From: Celoporthe dispersa
Lineage: Eukaryota; Ascomycota; Sordariomycetes; Diaporthales; Cryphonectriaceae
Direction of reading: 5' to 3'
Assembly: GCA_016584495.1 (NCBI GenBank)
Contig: WAID01000011.1
Coordinates: 124,001 to 188,000 of the forward strand
DNA: 64,000 nucleotides
The notes below the pieces were generated by a model. The model did no database searches. It was not told the DNA's origin and saw nothing but the letters and a program-made list of their open reading frames with translations. The translations under genes were made by a program, and so were the position numbers. Numbering within the stretch: position 1 is the stretch's first letter; the number at the start of each line of letters is the position of its first letter. Below are positions 9,375 through 23,059 of this stretch, piece by piece.

Positions 9375-12300
9375 TTCTCTCCTAGCAATTTTCAATCCAA
9401 AATTGCAACTATAATTATAATATACTATATCTATTTAAATAATAAGGATTGAGAAAAGACCAAAATATAATTATAAAATAAAAAATCTATTATAATCACC
9501 CTTTGAACTATCATTTGCACAATAACTAAACCAATATACTATACTCTTTCAGATCAATCTTTATTACTATTTAGCAAATGCTCTACTATTACTTTTAGTA
9601 TTATTATCTCTAGCTTATACAGATTTCATTACTATTTTCTTTATTATTGCAATTAATATTTTTATCAAATAGCTTTAGTAGTAATATTCTATTCCTTATT
9701 CCTCTAAATATTAGTCTAGATTCGCTTATATTAGACTTTCTATTGCTCAATCTTTCTTGCATGCTTAAAACCTTTCTATCCTTTCTCTCTAATCGATAGC
9801 CTAATTAGATTTATCGAATAGAATTCTTACTATAAAAGAACTTGAGATAATAAGAGCTAAAAAATAGCTCCGGAGCTATAGAATTGCTACTTCTCAATTA
9901 CTAATATAGAAATAGTTTATTCTATAAAAGAAGCTCTAGTATAAGAATTCTATTACTTATAAATATTAAAGATGAGATTAATAATATTCTAAAAGTATTC
10001 TCTATATAAATATCTTTATCTAAGGATTGATTGAATGTATTCTATCCAAATAATCCGCTTAGTATCTATCTGCTTTAATAAGCAATAAGAGATTCTTAAT
10101 TAAGCTAAAGTATTAGTCTCAGTATATAAATTATATTAATTGCTTTCAATATAGATATATTATTCTTTTATTAGCAAGCATTTATTATATTGGATATCTA
10201 TATAATTTTAAACTATTTAGCTATTATAGCTAAGATATTTTTTATTAATCGATTATAATTATTTTCAATATTAGACTCTACTAAATCTATTAACTCTCTT
10301 TTATATATATCAATATTGAAGCGAAATTCGATCTAGAATAGCTATATCAATATTCATTTATAATCCGCTATATAATAAATAGGAATTATAAGCTAAAAAG
10401 AATATTGCAAAGATTCTGCTTATCCCAATTTATATATGAAAACAATAAGATGCATTTTCTTTAATAACTAGTAATAATTATTGCTTATAAAATAAGCAAT
10501 TTCCTTATATATAATAAATATAGTATAGATCTAATCTAAACAATTATATAATTGCTTATATATTTTAGTAAATTCTTTAAATCGAAGATAGAAAATCTTA
10601 ATAATATAGAATATCTGATACTCTTTATTATTATAGACTATTATAAGAATTATCTCGATTATATAATTAGAATCTATTATTCTGAAGAACTTTTGCATAG
10701 CTTCAAGTATATTTTTCCAGCCTAGCTATACAATCGCAAGAAAGCCTTTCTTATATCGAGCATTATACTATACAAAGCTTTAGAAGCTAATCGATTCCTT
10801 TATAAAATAAAGAAATAAGAATCGATATTATAATACTTTCTTATTTTTTATTTTAAGCAAGTAATTGATTTTCAATTATTAGGTTTCCTTATTAAATATA
10901 ATCTTAATATATATAAAAAGAATAATCTTCTTTTAATTATTCTGCGCATAATGTTTGAAAGCAGCAAAAATAGCTTTAATAAGCATATTTCTTATATTAT
11001 CTATCTAGATTAGTCCTATTAGATTGTAAAAATCGAGAAGATTGATTTATATATCTATTCTCTTATATTCTTCTTTATTATATGAGAATTATTTCTAAAG
11101 ATTTAAGAAATATTTATCCAGGAAAATCTATATTATCTTACTTTTCTGCCCGTATATATTGAAAAAAAGAAGTCTCGATTTGATAATAGCAGGAAAATAA
11201 AGTATTTTAGCAAAAGAAATACGCAAATAGTAAGCTTTAGCTATCTAATTTCAATCTCTAAATATAATAGCCTTAATCGATTTATAGTTTCGAGAAATTA
11301 TAGCTATAATATTTGAATAAATTATAACTCAAATTATAAGAAAAGGAAGCTAATTATAGCAAAAGCAAAGAAAGAAAATAAAGATTGAGATTTGCAATAT
11401 ATATTTGATGAAAGAAAGTGCAATATAGAATAAGAAGATTAAAAATTAAAATTCCGATTTAATAATTGCAATATTATTAAGATTGCAGAATCAAAATAGA
11501 AAATATAAATCAATAGAATAGCTATCTCTAAAGATTATTATTAAGAGATAGAAGAAAAAAGAGATTATACTAATTTCTAAGATTAATTTAGCTAGTCTGA
11601 GAGTTTTTCTTATTGCAATCAAGGCTAATAATTCTTTTCTATTTTTATCAATTAGCAGCAAGCTAAATTCCTAGCTAAGCTAGAATTATTGAATAAATTA
11701 AGCAAGAATTGTAATTAAGAAAGTGCGATAATGCCTTTTCTTCTTTTCCTTAATCTAGCATAACTCTATCTCCTTATCTATTCTTATTTAGCTATTCTAT
11801 TTCTCTTTTTTTTCTATTTCTATTCTTTCTTATAGATTTCTCCTTTTTTTTCTCTATTCAAGCTTAAAATATAAATCAATATATCTTAAATTATTACTAA
11901 TGCTATCTTTTCTTTGCAAATCAATTTAATATAGCAGTAAGATAAAAGCAATTAGGATTAATTTATCATTTCTATTTATCCTTCCAATATCAATATTTGC
12001 TTTCTTATTATTTATAACTAATATTCTTTTATAAATAAGATTATTTTCTCTATTATTTATAGCAAGCTAAGCATAATCTATTGCTTTTGGATTATCTATA
12101 GCAACTTTTCTCTCTAGAACAATCTAATCGCTAGCCCTATCTATACTTAGAAATTCTTTTAGCTGAAAGCTGCTTAAGAAATTATCTTATAATCTATCTT
12201 AGTATGCAAAGCTGATATAAAGCTATTTAGGGAATATTTCAAGCATATTTTTGCTTAAGCTGATCAGCTATAATATCTTTTTATTTAGTTGTATAATTAT

Positions 12301-12719
12301 CGCAATCTTATCCCCTGCAATTATTATGCTTATCAATATACTTTAGCTTTTATATTAGTTAATAGTATCCAGCTTAATATAAACTAGCTTTTCCTCAAAT
12401 ATATCTCCTTATTCAGTTTTTTTAATAGCAAATGCAGTAATTGCATCTATTATACTAAAACAAAGTATAATTATATTCAAGATATTCTATATATTAACAA
12501 TCGGTATATATAAGTAAAAGTTTTATTTATTTATTTCTATTCAGATCTAAGCATCTGCTGATACTTTTTCTTATTTCCTTACTATAGCATCGCAACTCAT
12601 TCGATCAATTAAGCCCGCATTAAATATTTAGTGCGACTTTGAATTTGAGCATTGACAATAAAGTATACCAGATTATAAAGAGCTAATACTAATTTCTGAG
12701 ATATAATAGTATTTCTCAT
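9375..12719 (-). pseudogene. element 1 post-pol region carrying a decayed reading frame on the + strand, antisense to pol
   Basis: 3.35 kb, homologous to 42368-45712 of element 2 and to the inverted segment at about 32.6-36.28 kb of element 3. On the + strand, from about 9610 to 11760, one frame reads as protein if TAA, TAG and TGA are taken as lost Gln, Trp or Arg codons. The same frame is kept in element 2, where it is clearer. Function is unknown. The right edge is the element 3 insertion point (TSD tcat 12716-12719). Confidence 0.5.
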
Positions 12720-13038
12720 TGTTGTAGTAGCCAGTGGAGTGGACCTCAGAACATGGAATGTAGGTGGATCCTGAAGTCATTCAGATATAAGAGTGCAGCC
12801 CCTATTCATTTTTTTTCTACACTTAGAGAAAAAAAAATAATAAGCAATCTTCCCTTCTTTTCTCAATTTAAGCTCTCTGGACAAATCTAAAGCAGGCTTT
12901 TCACCCTAACCTTATGCATATATAACCTTCATTTATTATCATCCTTATAATCAATTTAGCATACTTGGATTGCATAAGCCCTTGCCTATTGCCTTAATAT
13001 TCATCCTTTCATATAATAGCGCCTAAGATTCTAATTTA
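12720..13038 (+). repeat. 5' LTR of element 3
   Basis: It starts TGTTGTAGTAGCCAGTGG and ends with RIP-altered TTCA (ATTTA). A TATA-like TGCATATATAA lies near 12916. Against the 3' LTR, the first 30 bases differ at 9 sites, all with G or C here and A or T there. At the other end the bias is reversed. Confidence 0.9.
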
Positions 13039-15398
13039 ATAATGCAATAAGTATAGACTTAACTATTCAAGCTAATAGTTTAAAGCTATCTTTATTATAG
13101 CTTATAAGAGCTAGTAATAGCAGCAAATTATATTCTATGGATAAGCATACTTCTTTTCCCAATATTTCTTTCTCTTAATTATTTTATTTGAATATTAATA
13201 TTCGATAAGCTATGCATTATATCTAAACTCTGGATTATGCCTAAAGCCTTTCGAAAGAGGGTAAAGGCTAGATAAAGAAAAAATAGTATAAATTCTAATC
13301 AATAAGCAATAAATAAATTATCGAATCTATATACTAATATTATAAAGAAATAAATTTCTTTTTCTGCAATTTCTTATTACTTTTATATAAAATCCTATAT
13401 ATTTTAAGCTTATATATACTAATATAGATATAATTTTGATAAAAGTAAATCTTTAACTAGAGTAATAAATATTATATTTTTATTAAATAATATTCTGCAA
13501 TAAGAAGCGAGATAAGTAGTCAAGCTTCTAATCCGAATAATGCAATTTACTGAAATATATATAGCCAAATTATTTATTTGAATTAGAGATTTATTAATTG
13601 CAATATTATAAAGAAGAAAAATAAGAGATATTAGAAATAAGAAGGAATTCAAATGCATAGCAAATAGAGATAAAAACGCGCAATAATTAGGCCGAAACCC
13701 GAATTATACAAGACACTTTATGCCTATTCAGCAAAAATAGCATTAATCAATATAATAATTAATAAAAGCAATTTCTATTAAGCGCAAAATAGCTTACTTA
13801 CCTGCTCACTATCTGCTTTTGATATCTTACTATTTATATACTAATCTGCTTACCAATCCTTAGCATTAATATTCTTTTGCTTTACTAAATCAACTTTCTA
13901 ACTAAATTAGAGAATATTGCTATTATAATACTATTCGATTAAGGCTTATAATATAAATTGATAAAGAATCAATTCAGATATTATCGATAGAAAGAAAGAA
14001 TAGCTTTAATCTTAAAAAGCTCGATTAAAAATATTCTTAATTCTTCAAAATCTCTTTCTAGCAGCTAATATAAGCCGAACTTTAAATTCCTATCTTATAA
14101 TAAGCTAGTAAGAGCAGATCTTACTCTATTCTCTTAGATTGAAATTTCCTCTTAGCTTAAGCATTTTGATTAATAGTATAAGATTAAAAGCATTAAAAAT
14201 AATAAAGCTCTCAATTTTATAAAAGATTACTATATAGATTCAATTATAGTAAGTAAAGTAGAGCATTATATTATAAGTATTAGCATTTGGAAAAATCAGA
14301 AAAACTGATTATTTATTGCTTATTGATTTTAAAATTATCTTCAAGCTTATATACTAAAACAAAAACGCCTTAATATTTTGAATAATTGCTTTATTATAGA
14401 TACTACTAATCTATAATTATTTATTATTGATTATAATAATGCTTTAATTTATCTTAAAATTCAAGAAAACTAGCTTATTATTGAAGCTTAGATAAAACTC
14501 TTTTCGATATAAGTAAAATATTTTAAAACTAATTATAGTATTACTACTAAGAATATTATTAATAAGATATAGCCTTTTTTTTATAGAGAAGCTTCTCTTA
14601 ATCTATAAAAAGATATTTCAAAAAAAAATTTAAGACTAATTTGCATATAAAGCTACTAATTTCAAACTTAATTAGCTAATTCAATTTCAATCTCTATTAT
14701 AGCTAATATTTAAATAGATTATACTTATTCCTATATCTTAATCAATATATATAGCTCTTAATTAAAATATAGATTAAGAATAGCAATCTATAAATCCTTT
14801 ATACTATCAGTTTTCTCAAGAAATAATTATATTAGCTAAACAGATTCTAAAATATAAGAATGCTCAGAAAAGTAATTAAAACTTAGCAAATCTAGCTTCT
14901 AAGATAAAATAGCTTTAGATTAATCAAATTGCTATAACTTAATCTCTAAAAAAAATAGAAAGAAGATTTTAAGCAGATCTATAGAATCTCTTATAAGCAG
15001 ATAAAAGCTTTTCAAACTATCTCTTAATAACTAAGCTATCCAAAAATAATTATTCTTTGGAAGCTAATATAAAGCAAAACTAACTCTCTCTAAGCGAATA
15101 TTATCTATATAAGCTTTAAGAAAAAGGATAAGATCTATATAAAAATATAGCAAGCAAAGATTAATAATATCTTTAAAAAAGATAAGATTATTAAAAAATG
15201 CTATAAATATAATTCTAAATCTTATAATGCTTATAAGTATATTAAGCTTAATATTCTTATAAGTAATAATATCTATTATATCCTAGCTTTATCCAAACCT
15301 AAATAGTATTTTAGCAATTAGATAGAATTTCTTAATTCGAAATTTATACTAATATTATATAAATAAATTATATCTGCTAAAGATAATTCTAATATAAG
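13039..15398 (+). pseudogene. gag of element 3, first part, with decayed CCHC zinc knuckle
   Basis: Sense strand +. Near its end, at 15199-15240, the residues read C-Y-K-Y-x4-Y-x4-Y. In element 2 the same place (51910-51951, -) reads Y-x2-Y-x4-Y-x4-C. Together they give C-x2-C-x4-H-x4-C with each TGT or CAT turned into TAT, i.e. a nucleocapsid knuckle destroyed by RIP. A Lys-rich helical region precedes it. The gag continues at 26543 after element 4. The start codon is not resolved in 13039-13700. Confidence 0.7.
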
Positions 15399-15403
15399 CA
15401 TCT

Positions 15404-15759
15404 TGATGCACTCGCATCATTCACCATCACTTGGTAGTGCATTTACTATAGGATGTATGGTGAATGCACCACTGAATGCGTAGTGAATTCACCAGTGAAT
15501 GTATAGTGAATTCACTATAGAATATATGGTGAATTCACCAGAGAATGCATAGTGCATTTATCATGGAATGCATAGTGAATTTACTAGCGAATGCTAGGTG
15601 AATTCACCGAATATAACTATAGTGAATTCACTTTATATTCTCCCGCAGCTCCTGACAACTATATATATATCTAGGATAGATATCATTTCTCTTTTTCTTC
15701 GAAAAAGAGTATTCCTTGTAATATATCTGCAATATATTGCATATTTCAGCTGCCTAACA
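15404..15759 (+). repeat. 5' LTR of element 4 (family B) with tandem 23-bp palindromic units
   Basis: 356 bp, TGATGCACTCGC ... CCTAACA. The first 230 bp are about ten tandem units of 23 bp, each centred on a GGTGAATTCACC-like 12-bp palindrome. A TATATATATAT tract near 15659 is a likely core promoter. The outer (left) end is cleaner than in the 3' LTR. Confidence 0.88.
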
Positions 15760-16099
15760 AATAGTAGCTACGATATGCATATCTTACAGTATAAGAAATA
15801 CTTTATCATTACTTATTTTATTTTAATTTATGCTGAAATCAATATAGATAAAGACTATATTATTATCTAAAGCAATAATCATTATGAATCGGGATAGGAT
15901 TCTCCTTTTACTATTAAATAATTGGATTAAACTTAATAAGCTTTAATAAGCTTATAAATTCAAAGCTATCTTCCATAAACCCTATACTATCAAGTAGGCA
16001 ATTAATAAAGATCGAGCTATAATTAATATAGCTTGCGTCTTTATAGATTAGCAAATCCTAATTGAATAATACAATTCTCTTTGCAAATAGTCAACTAAT

Positions 16100-18950
16100 T
16101 AGATTAACTGCTTGAACAAAGCAATAGATTAGGCAAAGAAGATATCTAGGATACTGAGTTCAAGGAATTAGGGCTTAGGAAAGCGAGAAATATTCCTCAA
16201 AGAGTTCTACCTATAGATTCAAAGCAATTAGGATTTTATCTACGATTTTCAAATACAATTCAAAATCGATCAATTAGCTGAAGCAAATATCCTCGAAAAG
16301 CAATAGTTGGCTTTAAGGAGCTTTAATACTCCTATAAATACTTACTTCAAAAATCCAGACTATAATCCTTTGCAGATTTTGGGAATATAGGAGACAGAAG
16401 ACAAATGCTATCAATACATAATAGACTTCTTCAATATGGAAGGAAAACTATAATTCCAATTGCCACCGCAATATACAATCGAGGAATTAGAATCGATTAC
16501 TCGCAAAGATACTAGCGAAAACTCTCCTACTCTCTATCTCTTAGCCAAAGCCAAAAGCAAACAATCTGCCAGTAATTTAGAAATCGAATAAGAGATCTTA
16601 TCTTACGAAGATACTATAGCTTCGGATACTATAGTTCTCGCAAGCTATCTTGCTAATGAACAAAGTTTAGACTATAGTTTCGGAGATAGCTATCCCAATA
16701 TATACAGCTCAGAAAGTGCAAATCTACCCAGCACTTCTGCATTTCCCTTAGCAGAAAGGAATTCAGAAAGTTATTCAACTGCTGTCCCTGGACTATCAAT
16801 AATCCGATCTGAGAAGTCTTTAACTGGATATAGATCTCTCGAAGAATAGCTATTTCTTCCTGAAATCCGAAAAATTTACCGAGATAGATTTTCAGATAAG
16901 AAAGCAGCATAAGCTGGATTTATACAATTACTTCAGCTCCAATAGGCTTATAAATTAAATTCAATCCCTAGTATATATTAAGGAAACTCAAATTCTTCAA
17001 AAGCTCGAAGACTGCAATCAGGCATCTATACTATATATTCTTGCAAAGAAAAGATAGCAAAGCCTTATATCCATTTTTATATAATAGGAGCTATAAATAA
17101 TCAAGGAATTGCTAATAAACCTCCAATAGATATAAATTATTCCCTATCAGAAATTGAAAATTTATAGGATAATCTGATTATGGATAGGAATTTACTATCA
17201 GATTTATCAGAATCTAGTAATTCAGATAAAAATAATGGAAAAGATCTTCTGCGCAGCTATAGGCAAACAAGTCCTCTATAATATTTTCTCCAATCTCAAT
17301 AAACTTTACTATCTCTTATAGATAAAGAGTTCAAAAGAGTATAGTTAATCGTTTCTAGCTATACAAAGATTAGAATAATTATAATAATCTTCTAATTGTT
17401 TTTTCAATGGATAGCAAAACGATAGTCTGGAAAGATCTATAAGCATTTATTAATTAATATAAAATTTATATTAGTAGAAGCTGAACTCAAGTATAGTATC
17501 TGAGTTATAATCTGCCAATATATTTGGCAAGTATAGCTTATATATAGTTCTACTCTATCTTATCCTATAATGAATAGATAGAATTTACTATAAGATGGAA
17601 TAATTGGAAGTATTAGAAATATTAATTAATCCGAGATTTTTCTATACTTTGCAAAACAGTAGAAGAATTATTGGATAATTAATAATATTCAAAAAAAGAT
17701 ACTTAAGTTAATCGAAATATCCTTGAATTTATTTATCAAATATGCAGATTCAGCAAACTAGCCGAATATCCCAGATCCTATTTAGCTTATAATATATAGA
17801 ATCGGATCAATAAGAAACTAATAGCTCGATCTTTCGATCGATTTAATTATAAGACTAATGCTAAGAGCTTTGAGAAAAAGCTTAAAAGCAAGTAAGAAAT
17901 CTGGTATCTACTGAAGGCTGCAAGGATAATTAGGCTTCAATGAGAAGTAATAACAATAATAAGGCAATTAGAGGCAATGCTTTCCAGGACTCTAAATATC
18001 AATATTTATTTACTATCGATGATATTTTAGCAGCTAAAAACCAATCAAATCTATCTCGCTATAGAATATTATCCTACTCTCGAACTCTTTTATAATAACC
18101 CAAGAACCTATATTATATCCTGGAATAAGATTTCTATAAAATAATTCTAGAGCAATAGAGATTGATTATTAAAGCTAAATAATAGTAAAGAGAATAATCT
18201 AACCAGAACTATTTGCTAATATTTGATCTATGAAAAATAATTACCAATAATATAAGAGAAGAGTTTACCAAAGACAATAGATCTAATTCTAGGAAATTTC
18301 GGCTCTTTCGTCGGTTCGCTAGGAAGGATTTATATAAGAGGTTCTTACTATCTATATAGGTCAACTTCGATATCAATAATGGAGAACTTGCTTATAATAT
18401 GAAGAAAGAAGAATAAATCCTGCAATAAGAATATTATCTAGTAGATAATAAAATCAATTCAGGGTATTTGGAAAATAAGAATAATTAAGAGGAAAGTTAT
18501 AAGAAAGAAGTGAATTCCTATATAAATGATTCTATGGAAGAAAAGGATAATCTTATATTCGAAGAAAATATATAGATTGCTAACCAGAAGGAATCGACTA
18601 TTATAGACTTGGATATAAGCATATTTGAAACTATCTATCCAATCTATAGTATATCCTCCTGCTATTCGCATTATGCTAAATATTATTAATGAGCTAATCT
18701 ATAGCAGAATTGCTCAAATGCTTTACCTGCTCCAATATCTTTTTAGAATAATAATAAATTGGGGTATCCAAGCTTACTGCCTAATATCACTCTATATCAA
18801 AAGAGTTTCTATATTTATATTTATGCAATAGTATAAGTAAAGATATCAGAATTAGATATTAATATATGCATCGATATAGAAGCTAGTTAATATGCGATTT
18901 TGGTAGAATTAGTGAAGAGTTTCCCTAATATAGTAGTAAATTAGAATATT
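16100..18950 (+). pseudogene. 5' ORF region of element 4 (gag-like position), decayed
   Basis: In the place of gag. The best-kept part is at 16358-17280, about 300 codons with few stops, all Gln-type. It encodes an acidic, Ser-rich, probably disordered product (for example TRKDTSENSPTLYLLAKAK, SESANLPSTSAF, RDRFSDKKAA). Further right (17400-18700) the frames are more damaged and I cannot place a capsid domain or zinc knuckle. Assignment as gag rests on position only. Confidence 0.5.
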
Positions 18951-18959
18951 AAAGCAAAA

Positions 18960-21900
18960 TTGCATAGAATTAGCTTATTAATTGCCCAAATTTAGGCTAA
19001 ATTCGATTTATATTTCTATGGATAGAAATAAGGGAAACTAATAATTCTTAAAACTAGAATTAGTGCATAGATATTAGACTAGCTTAATATTAGTATTCTC
19101 TTAGGATAGGAGTTCAATATTCTATATTAAGTAAATATACTAAACTCCGAAAGCTTTATTCGCTTTAGGTATTATCAAAAAGCAATTGTATCTATAGATA
19201 TTTTCGCTAGAACGAGATTTATCTATTTTTTAGCAAAAACTGCTTAAAGAATTACTCTATTATTTAATACGCATACTTTGATTCCTATAGTAGTAAAAGA
19301 GTTACCAAAAATATAACTTTCCTATTCTAGCTCTACTAGAAAAATTGGATAAATTGCTTTATAAGCCAAACTTTCCAAAAGATTTCAATAGTTCTAGCTA
19401 CAAATTAGTCTAATATCCTTATTATTTTAAGAAAAGGACAATTTATAGGAATTATTCAGCCTTTTATAGCAGATTATATAGCAAAATTAGAGAATTTCTC
19501 CAATTATTTTTATTTGCAAGATATGAATATATTTCTCTAGCAAGATAGCATTATATTATTAGCATAAGAGTTAAATAATACTCAAATCAATGCTTTATAT
19601 TCTATTTGTACTATAGACTAAGAGTTTGTATATAATATCGAGCAATCCGACTACCTATTGAATAGCAAGGAGTTTAAAAAACTAAATAGATTGGATATTC
19701 GACGCAATGATATAGTTAATAAGACGAAAATCGACTTTGGCATACATATATATAACTAATTGCCTGAATTTATACGATAAATAACTCAATTGATATAATA
19801 ATATTCATATATATTCGAGAATATAGCTTTTATAGATATCCCTATCGATTAGCAATTATGCATTAATTTGGTAGAAAGTTGATAGAATTATAAGATTAGC
19901 AGAAAACCATACTATTCTAGCAAAGAGAACTAAAAAATTATTAATAAAATTATAGATAGTCTTTATACTAAAGGATAAGCGGAGTGGATAGATAGAGCTA
20001 CTCTATTCAGAGCGCCCATTTTTGTAGTCTGGAAGAGATCTAGTCCAATTAGAAAAGGATAGATAATCATAAACCTCCGAGCTTTAAATCAAGTCGCTAT
20101 TCTAGATGCCTACCTATTGCTTTTGCAATAAGAAATAATCAAGCAGCTATATAGGAAAATATTCATTACTATTATAAATATATAATTATTCTTTTACTAA
20201 TTCCTAATATATCCTGCTTATTATAATCGATTTATAATCATCAGTTACTAAGAGCAGAAAAGACTTAATATTGCAACTATAGGATTCTGGAATTTACTAT
20301 TATATATCCAGCGATTTATAAACTAATTTTTATAGCTATACAAATATTTTTGTATTGCATTTATTAATAATATTATTATTCATTTATTCATCGCAAAGGA
20401 ATATTTCCAGCATTTGAGATTTATTCTAGATCTATTTATTATCAAACGCATTACTTTATCTAGACCCAAATCGTTCATTAGATATCTATTAGTATACTTT
20501 TTAGATTTCAAGATAGATGCTTTAAGCATTTACAATATAGAGCAATAATTACAAGCTATATAGGATCTCAAATTTCCGATAACTTTGCAATATTTGGAGA
20601 AATTCATTAGCTTTACTGGATAGCTTTGCTATCTAATTCCAAGATTCAGCCAATAGATAGACTTATTGCAAAAAAGAAAGATAGAGATATTGCATATCGC
20701 ATATGATAATAATTATTTACCTAAAGATCAAGAGCGAAAGAGATATACTTCAAGAGCGATATTTGAACTTATTATTAAAGAGCAAACTAGCTTTGAAGAT
20801 CTCAAGACTACTTTGGGAGCCAAAAACGCACTCTTTTACTAAGACCCAGATAGATTATTATTTATATAATTGGACGCCTCTAAAGAAACTGGATTTTCAA
20901 GAATTGCTTTTCAATTGGCATTTGACTATATATAGAACAATATTTTTCCAATATCAAGAACTGCTATCTGACCTATACTATATCTCAGCAAGATTATCAA
21001 TATTGTAGAACAAAAATACTAGCCTATAGAATTAGAAGTAGCTTATTTAGTCTAGCTAATTTGAAAACTATAAATTATTATTAGATCGAACCAAGCTAAG
21101 CTAATTTATATCTTGACAAACTATACAGCCATTATAAGTATTATCCATTCTATTTCTTTAAATACTATAGATAAAACCAAAGCAAATCTCAAACTTATAC
21201 TTGTCTTGGAGTATTTAAGTCAGTTCGACCTAGAAGCTCACTATATCCTGAGCAAATCAAATATTCTAGCAGATGCAATATCTAGACTACTTTCTATCCA
21301 ATAATCTATGGAAAACAAAGAAGTGCTAGACAAAATCTAGAAGGATAAGTTTATTTATATTATATCCGAACTATATATAAGCAAACCCATAAAAACCTAG
21401 ATTAAGAAAGAATACTCTGATTATCCAGAATAAGTGAGAATTCTATAATAATTGGATAAATAGACTAGTAAAACCAAATTACTCTTTGCAAAAGATATCA
21501 ATAGGCTATTGTATTTCTAAAACTTTAATGGCAAATAGCGATTATGCATTCCAAATACTATAGCTATAGTATTTATCGCAGATATATATAATAATAAGCA
21601 CTATTTCGGAGCAGATCAAATCTAGCATAACCTTACTGACTATCTAATTATCAAATACTGCCATACCAAAATCAACAAGTATATTTCCATTTGCCGAATA
21701 TGTTAGGAAAATAGCAATAATAATTAGCTATTTCTTAATAAAATGCAATTAATCTTAACCCCTCCAATTCCCTTCTATACAATCATTATAGATTTTGTAA
21801 CTAGAATATCAGCAGTACTAGCTGCAAATACTATATAAGTATATACAAAAATATCTTTCTTAGATACTTTCCTTACAATCACTAACAAATTTTCCAAAGC

Positions 21901-22890
21901 TATTATAATTATCTCAGAGAATGCAATCTATATTGCAGAAGATTGAGCAAAAATTATATGCAAATTGCTATATCTCTTCAATTAGGGAATTCTACAGAAA
22001 ATCATCTTAGATAAAGATACCAAGTTCCTATCAGTACTCTAGAAAGCATTATAGGAAGCTACGGATATTAAGCTAGCCTACTCTACTGCTTAGTATTCTC
22101 AAACTGATAGGCAATCTAAGATCAAAAATCGAATAGTCGAACTGGCAATAAGATATTTTCTTGCAGCAAATCCAGATATTAAATAGATTAAAGCTATACC
22201 AGTACTGTAATTCAATCTAAACAATATATACTATCAAACTATCAAATATTTAGCTAATCAAATTCTATATAAGTTTAACCTAATAGTAAGTATATAGACA
22301 ATAGACAATATACTAGAGCTAGCCAGAGATATCTTCCAAAAGGAAGCATAACTCGTGATTGCTAAGGCGTAGATAGCTGCAAAACGGCAGTATGATAAAC
22401 AATATAAACAAATCTCTTTCCAGCTCTAAAATTAGATATATATCCGGATCGGAAATAATTACTTTCTTCCAAGCAATCTACTACAAAAGTATTCCCAATA
22501 ATAAATAGAATCTTTTCAAATAATAAAGAAGATTAGAAACCTAGCATATGAACTCAAGTTACTCCTATATATGAATATATACTCAATAATTTCTATCACT
22601 CAATTATTAGCTGCAAGTTTGCTGCAAAGCGATTCCTATAGATAAGACCCAATATATTAGGATTCGGAGGAAATGGATAAGGATTCGGATATAGACAAAT
22701 ACTGAGAGGACTACTATTATTATGAATTGGAAAAGATTATTAGCTGCTGTGAATAGAGATATGAATATAGATCTATAAAGACCGAATACCTAGTGAAGTA
22801 GATAAGATATCTAAGCTAATTCAATATATGGATACCAAAAGATGCCTTATCAGCTAATAGACTAGTCTAGGAATTCGATAAGAAGATAAG
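18960..22890 (+). pseudogene. pol of element 4: protease, RT, RNase H, integrase, chromodomain
   Basis: A protease-like segment lies at about 18990-19210 (SILLGQEF-type end, with Gln as stop). RT about 19960-20700: FRAPIFVVWKRSS, then INLRALNQVAILDAY, then FINNIII at 20359-20379, where the xxDD box is expected. RNase H ends at 21304 with SNILADAISRLLSIQ (usual form NxxADALSR). The integrase has the zinc-binding CRIC pair at 21692-21703 and ILDKDTKFLS near 22003. The chromodomain lies at about 22716-22885 (YYELEKII, TEYLVK, FNIWIPKDAL, LVQEFD, with Q where stops now stand). RIP has removed both catalytic Asp residues of RT. Confidence 0.78.
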
Positions 22891-23059
22891 CCTGATAAAG
22901 CGCTTCAGAAATAAAGCTGAGTCCTATCAATAATCTGCGGCGACGAGGCTTAAGCCAAGTGAATTGCAAGTGAATTTAATGCCCCGCAGATAAGGAAGAT
23001 TGCGCAAAAACGAAAACCTACAAATTTCGTTCCAAATAGCAGATAAAGGAAATTAATCA

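Noticed and set aside
13419..13658. 79-codon - strand ORF in element 3 gag leader
   Set aside because: AT-rich Ile/Leu/Asn/Ser product opposite to the element sense, with no counterpart kept open in elements 1 or 2.
16653..16910. 85-codon stop-free - strand ORF in element 4
   Set aside because: Shadow of the better supported + strand 5' ORF, which is open over a longer span and has a plausible composition.
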